Assembly: GCA_035471625.1 (NCBI GenBank)
Contig: DATIPT010000128.1
Span: forward strand, 1 to 15,866
Source: DATEVL01 sp035471625
GTDB taxonomy: Bacteria > Chloroflexota > Anaerolineae > Anaerolineales > E44-bin32
Length of the DNA stretch: 15,866 nt
Direction: 5' to 3'
The notes beneath the pieces are model-generated. The model had not been told where the DNA came from, ran no database searches, and saw only the letters and a program-made list of their open reading frames with translations. The translations under genes were made by a program, and so were the position numbers. Shown here piece by piece: positions 13,152-15,866 of this stretch; position 1 is the stretch's first letter, and every line of letters starts with the position of its first letter.

Positions 13152-15035
13152 ATGGCCACCGCCACTGAGGCCGATCGGCCTCGCGTACGCTTCAGCCTTC
13201 GTTGGAAGATCACTCTGCCCTTCATGCTGCTCGCTTTGGCGATCGGGCTTGCCGCAACGTACGTGGCCTCCAGCTTTCTGCTGACATCGTCCCAGGATCG
13301 GTTCCTTCGCCAGCTCGCCGATAGCGGGCAACAGGCGACCGACGGGCTGGTCCGTATCGAAGCACAACTGCTTGAGGTCGAGCGCCTGGTCGCGAACACC
13401 GAAGGCGTGACGGCATCGCTGTTGGCGCAAGATGCCGAAGCGATGCGTCAGCTTGTCCTGCCGATTGTCGTCAATGCCGGTGTGGACCTGGTGGCCGTTC
13501 TCGACTCGGACGGGGTGAGCCTGCTCACCGTCCGGCGTCGGCCCGGCGGTCAGCCGGGCGAATACGAGACTCTGCGGGGCGAAGCCTACTACGCCGAGTG
13601 GGAGTCCGTGGCGGCCCTTCTCCAAGGACGGGCGGAGGCGGAGAAGCACGCTGGCCTGGAAACGCTTCAGCTCGGACCCGGCGGCACGACAGCGGTTTTC
13701 ATCGTAGGAGGCCAGGTCTCGGGTGCCGGGGGCCGGGCCCTCGGTGCCGTTGTGGTGGGTGACTACCTCGATGGCGTGGTCCAGGACTTGGGTCGGCAGG
13801 CCGCGGCGAACGTCTCGGCCTACGACCTGCGGGGTTCTCTCCTGGCCAGCACGCTCGAATCGGATTCGCCAGAAGCGATGGGAATCCCCGCACAATACCA
13901 GCAGGTGCTGGCCGAAGATCCGGAGGCCAGCCCGGTCCGACGCATCAGCGTCGCCGGTGTCTCCTATGGGGAAGTCCTGACTCTCCTGACGGCGCGCGCG
14001 GGCGAAGATATCCTGGGGGTCCTCGGCGTCTCGCTGATTGAGACGGGCTCGGCATCGGGGATTGCGGGTCCTGATCCGATGGCCGTCATCTTGATGAGTG
14101 CGTTGGTTCTGCTGCTGGTTGTCGTCGTGGGGCTCTTGATCTCGAATTCGATCACCCGTCCCCTGGTCCGTATGGCGGATGCCTCGAGTGCCGTTGCGAC
14201 GGGGAACCTCGACACGCGCGTGCCGGAAAGCGGAGGGGACGAAATCGCGGTCCTGGCCACGACCTTCAACCGCATGGTTGAAGGCTTGCAGGAGGGCGTG
14301 ATCTACCATGACCTGCTCGGCCGGGCGGTTGCCCCGGAGGTCCGGGCGGAGTTGAGGCGAAGTCTGGCGGAAAGCGCCCGGGCAGCGAGCGTCCAGACCG
14401 TTCGAGCGACGGTCCTTGTGGCGGGGCTGCGGGGCGTCATCGAGGCCGGAAGCTCTGCGACGAAGGCGATGGAATCGCTCTCAGAGTACTTCGCTGCCCT
14501 CGTTCCCCTCATCGCCCATCATGGAGGAGTGGTCTATCGCTTTGAGGCGGAGCAGGCCATCGCACTGTTCGGTTTGTTGCCAAGGCCCACACCGGCGCCC
14601 GTCGGAGCCCTGCAGGCGACCCACGCCGCGTGTGAACTTCTCGACCTGGTGGCGAAGTTGAATCTGCGGAGGGTCGAGGCCGATCTTCCGGAGATGCAGG
14701 TGGGTGTCGCGGTCGCCACCGGGGATGTCGTCGCCGGCGGCCTGGGAACCCGGGACAGGGTTCAGTACACCGTAATCGGCGAGGCCATGGACTCGGCCGG
14801 CCAGATCGAACGGATCCTACGCGAGGCGGGGTCCGACGGCGTGATGCTGAACGGCGAGGCCCACCACGCCCTCGGCGGTGCCCGGTCTCACTTCACCTTC
14901 GGACGGTTTGGGGAGGCCCGGGTCCCAGGACGGTCGGCGCCCTTGGGGATTCACGAGGTCACAGGGCGGACTCGCCGCCTGCTGGAGTCCGGTGGAGCCG
15001 ACTTCTTCGAAGAGACGACCGCCCCTCTGGTTTGA
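13152..15035 (+). CDS. Membrane sensor with HAMP and degenerate class III adenylate/guanylate cyclase domain
   Basis: A 627-residue receptor. A first helix (about 19-41), an extracytoplasmic domain of about 265 residues (size of a double Cache domain) and a second helix (about 310-330) lead to a HAMP domain (331-383: SITRPLVRMADASSAVATGNLDTRVP, DEIAVLATTFNRM). The linker HDLLGRAVAPEVRAEL copies the usual cyclase linker (FGRYVSPEV). The cyclase fold follows (about 414-605), but key residues are changed: first metal Asp is Gly425 (TVLVAGLRG for TVLFADIRG), second metal Asp is Glu467 and its Gly is Ala466 (RFEAE for KFxGD), substrate Lys is Arg463, and the transition-state Asn/Arg pair is Asp547/Gln551 (VIGEAMDSAGQIE for VIGDTVNLAARLE). 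The frame is intact, so this is an altered domain, not a broken gene. Enzyme activity is unlikely; a regulatory or dimerising role is inferred. GAGG lies 4 nt before the ATG. Confidence 0.9.
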   Translation: MATATEADRPRVRFSLRWKITLPFMLLALAIGLAATYVASSFLLTSSQDRFLRQLADSGQQATDGLVRIEAQLLEVERLVANTEGVTASLLAQDAEAMRQLVLPIVVNAGVDLVAVLDSDGVSLLTVRRRPGGQPGEYETLRGEAYYAEWESVAALLQGRAEAEKHAGLETLQLGPGGTTAVFIVGGQVSGAGGRALGAVVVGDYLDGVVQDLGRQAAANVSAYDLRGSLLASTLESDSPEAMGIPAQYQQVLAEDPEASPVRRISVAGVSYGEVLTLLTARAGEDILGVLGVSLIETGSASGIAGPDPMAVILMSALVLLLVVVVGLLISNSITRPLVRMADASSAVATGNLDTRVPESGGDEIAVLATTFNRMVEGLQEGVIYHDLLGRAVAPEVRAELRRSLAESARAASVQTVRATVLVAGLRGVIEAGSSATKAMESLSEYFAALVPLIAHHGGVVYRFEAEQAIALFGLLPRPTPAPVGALQATHAACELLDLVAKLNLRRVEADLPEMQVGVAVATGDVVAGGLGTRDRVQYTVIGEAMDSAGQIERILREAGSDGVMLNGEAHHALGGARSHFTFGRFGEARVPGRSAPLGIHEVTGRTRRLLESGGADFFEETTAPLV

Positions 15036-15086
15036 TCACAGTCTCCCCAACCTAGGACCGAAAGCCCTCTTGCTGGGCCCTCCCAG

Positions 15087-15098
15087 ACCGTATACGGT
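15087..15098 (+). promoter_or_regulatory. Perfect 12-bp palindrome, possible operator or promoter element
   Basis: ACCGTATACGGT is a perfect palindrome 89 bp before the last gene. Its centre, TATACG (15091-15096), could be a -10 box; TTGCTG at 15070-15075 is a possible -35, but the spacer is only 15 bp. A palindrome over a -10 box is typical of a repressor site. Only one copy is seen. Confidence 0.4.
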
Positions 15099-15115
15099 AG
15101 AGCCAGACCTGGACG

Positions 15116-15135
15116 AGGGCTTCGCAAGAAGCCCT
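15116..15135 (+). other. GCAA-tetraloop hairpin in the leader of the last gene
   Basis: AGGGCTTC (15116-15123) and GAAGCCCT (15128-15135) form a perfect 8-bp stem capped by a GCAA (GNRA) tetraloop. A smaller GCCC-ATT-GGGC hairpin follows near 15139-15149. There is no T-run, so a terminator for the upstream cyclase-like gene is possible but not typical; a structured 5' leader is the alternative. Confidence 0.5.
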
Positions 15136-15187
15136 ATTGCCCATTGGGCCGGCTCAGGTTGTCCCTGGGCGGGGATGGAGCGGTGGG

Positions 15188-15866
15188 ATGAACAAAGACT
15201 CGGGACGACGATGGCTGGTTGCGGCCCTGGGGCTCTTCCTGGTCTTGCTCCTCGCGTGGGTTCTGCTGGCTCTCCAGCTGACCAGCGCTCTAGCCGGCCC
15301 GTTGCCGTTCGCCCCGCGCCTCGTCTCGAACCTGCGGGCGGATTACGGGCCGGATGAGGGCGGCCGGTCCATCGCTGTCATCTCGCTATCGATCCTGGGA
15401 GAGGCCATGCAGGCGATGGGCCTGACGGAGGATGAGGCGGCCGCCGCGCATGCAAGTATGGAGCTGGCCATGAGCCAGCCAGTGCCGACGGCGACTGCCC
15501 TAAACTTCGCGGGGGATGCACCCTTCACAGCGACCCCGACAGCGACCTACACCCCGTTGCCCACCGATACCCCGACCGCCATACCGACGAACACCCGGCG
15601 GCCGCCCACACGAACTCCAGTGGCATCGAAGACCCCAAAGCCGACGGATCCGCCGGCAACGGCTGCGCCGACCAGCGCCGCCAGCCCGACGGCTGGACCG
15701 ACGGGTAGCGCCGATATCGTCAACCCGACGGTCGTCGCCAGCGCCGGAGATTTCAGCCCGCCGCCGCCGAACAATGGTGGATCCTGCACGATCGACGTGG
15801 ATGACGTCCAGGTTATTGATCCCGCCTTCTCCTCAGGGATCAACCAGGTATACGCCAAGGTGGAAG
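15188..15866 (+). CDS. Secreted or membrane-anchored protein with Thr/Pro-rich linker (3' truncated)
   Basis: An open frame from ATG 15188 that runs off the window, giving 226 residues. GGAG (15177-15180) is 7 nt before the ATG. The N-terminus MNKDSGRRWLVAALGLFLVLLLAW has a charged n-region and a long hydrophobic helix (9-30), a signal anchor or uncleaved signal peptide. A segment of about 70 residues follows (helical IAVISLSILGEAMQAMGLTEDEAAAAHASMELAM), then a Thr/Pro linker of about 75 residues (TPTATYTPLPTDTPTAIP and similar). A new domain begins near CTIDVDDVQVIDPAFS, where the window ends. Such linkers join outer domains to the membrane in Chloroflexota surface proteins, so an envelope role is inferred. 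Whether it carries a sorting signal for the nearby sortase cannot be seen. Function unknown. Confidence 0.8.
   Translation, partial: MNKDSGRRWLVAALGLFLVLLLAWVLLALQLTSALAGPLPFAPRLVSNLRADYGPDEGGRSIAVISLSILGEAMQAMGLTEDEAAAAHASMELAMSQPVPTATALNFAGDAPFTATPTATYTPLPTDTPTAIPTNTRRPPTRTPVASKTPKPTDPPATAAPTSAASPTAGPTGSADIVNPTVVASAGDFSPPPPNNGGSCTIDVDDVQVIDPAFSSGINQVYAKVE
15522..15710 (+). repeat. Degenerate Thr/Pro codon repeat (surface-protein linker)
   Basis: Imperfect short repeats of ACC/ACG/CCG/GCG codons encode alternating Thr, Pro and Ala (TATPTATYTPLPTDTPTAIPT and on). They form a flexible, possibly glycosylated stalk and lie wholly inside the last gene. The units are too varied to be a strict tandem repeat, but the stretch could change length between strains. 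Confidence 0.55.

Noticed and set aside
12978..14309. 443-codon open frame on the minus strand under the receptor gene
   Set aside because: It is a shadow of the HAMP/cyclase-like gene; its product is low in hydrophobic core and rich in Arg, Gln, Asp and His, as antisense GC-rich frames are.

Overview
The window is GC-rich, densely coded bacterial chromosome with no phage, transposon, CRISPR or RNA gene that I can see. It suggests a Chloroflexota bacterium, perhaps Anaerolineae-like. The signs are a transmembrane Ser/Thr kinase with an outer jelly-roll-like sensor, Thr/Pro-rich surface linkers, a sortase with a long N-terminal arm, and several -10 boxes placed directly at start codons. That placement is inferred from pattern recognition, not from a database search.

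Layout. (1) 1-129 is the tail of an unidentified + strand gene. (2) 141-2033 (minus) is a pseudouridine catabolic pair: a PfkB-type kinase (psuK-like) followed 3 bp later by pseudouridine-5'-phosphate glycosidase (psuG), behind a readable promoter. (3) 2259-5395 (plus) is a signalling set: a Roadblock/LC7 protein, a receptor-type Ser/Thr kinase with an extracytoplasmic sensor, and a lipoprotein with an FGE-like fold that lacks the catalytic cysteines. (4) 5494-7011 is the comM/yifB AAA+ ATPase. (5) 7115-8260 is a polytopic membrane protein rich in membrane-associated histidines, with an extended -10 promoter and a strong hairpin terminator. (6) 8337-10896 (minus) is an operon transcribed as low-molecular-weight phosphatase, fructosamine-kinase-family protein, then saccharopine/lysine-6-dehydrogenase-type oxidoreductase. 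It reads as repair of glycated amines, with possible salvage of the amine. (7) 10956-11906 (minus) is a YgfZ-type folate-binding protein. (8) 12019-15035 (plus) is divergent from ygfZ: a sortase, a 58-residue one-pass membrane protein, and a HAMP sensor whose class III cyclase domain has lost its catalytic residues. (9) 15188 to the end is the start of a secreted or anchored protein with a Thr/Pro linker, preceded by a perfect palindrome and a GCAA-capped hairpin.

The strongest unusual points are the apparent pseudo-cyclase next to a sortase, the Roadblock / receptor kinase / FGE-like lipoprotein triad, the placement of a lysine-dehydrogenase-like gene behind a deglycation pair, the unclassified His-rich membrane protein, and the repeated pattern of a -10 hexamer 6-9 nt before the start codon (candidate leaderless mRNAs).
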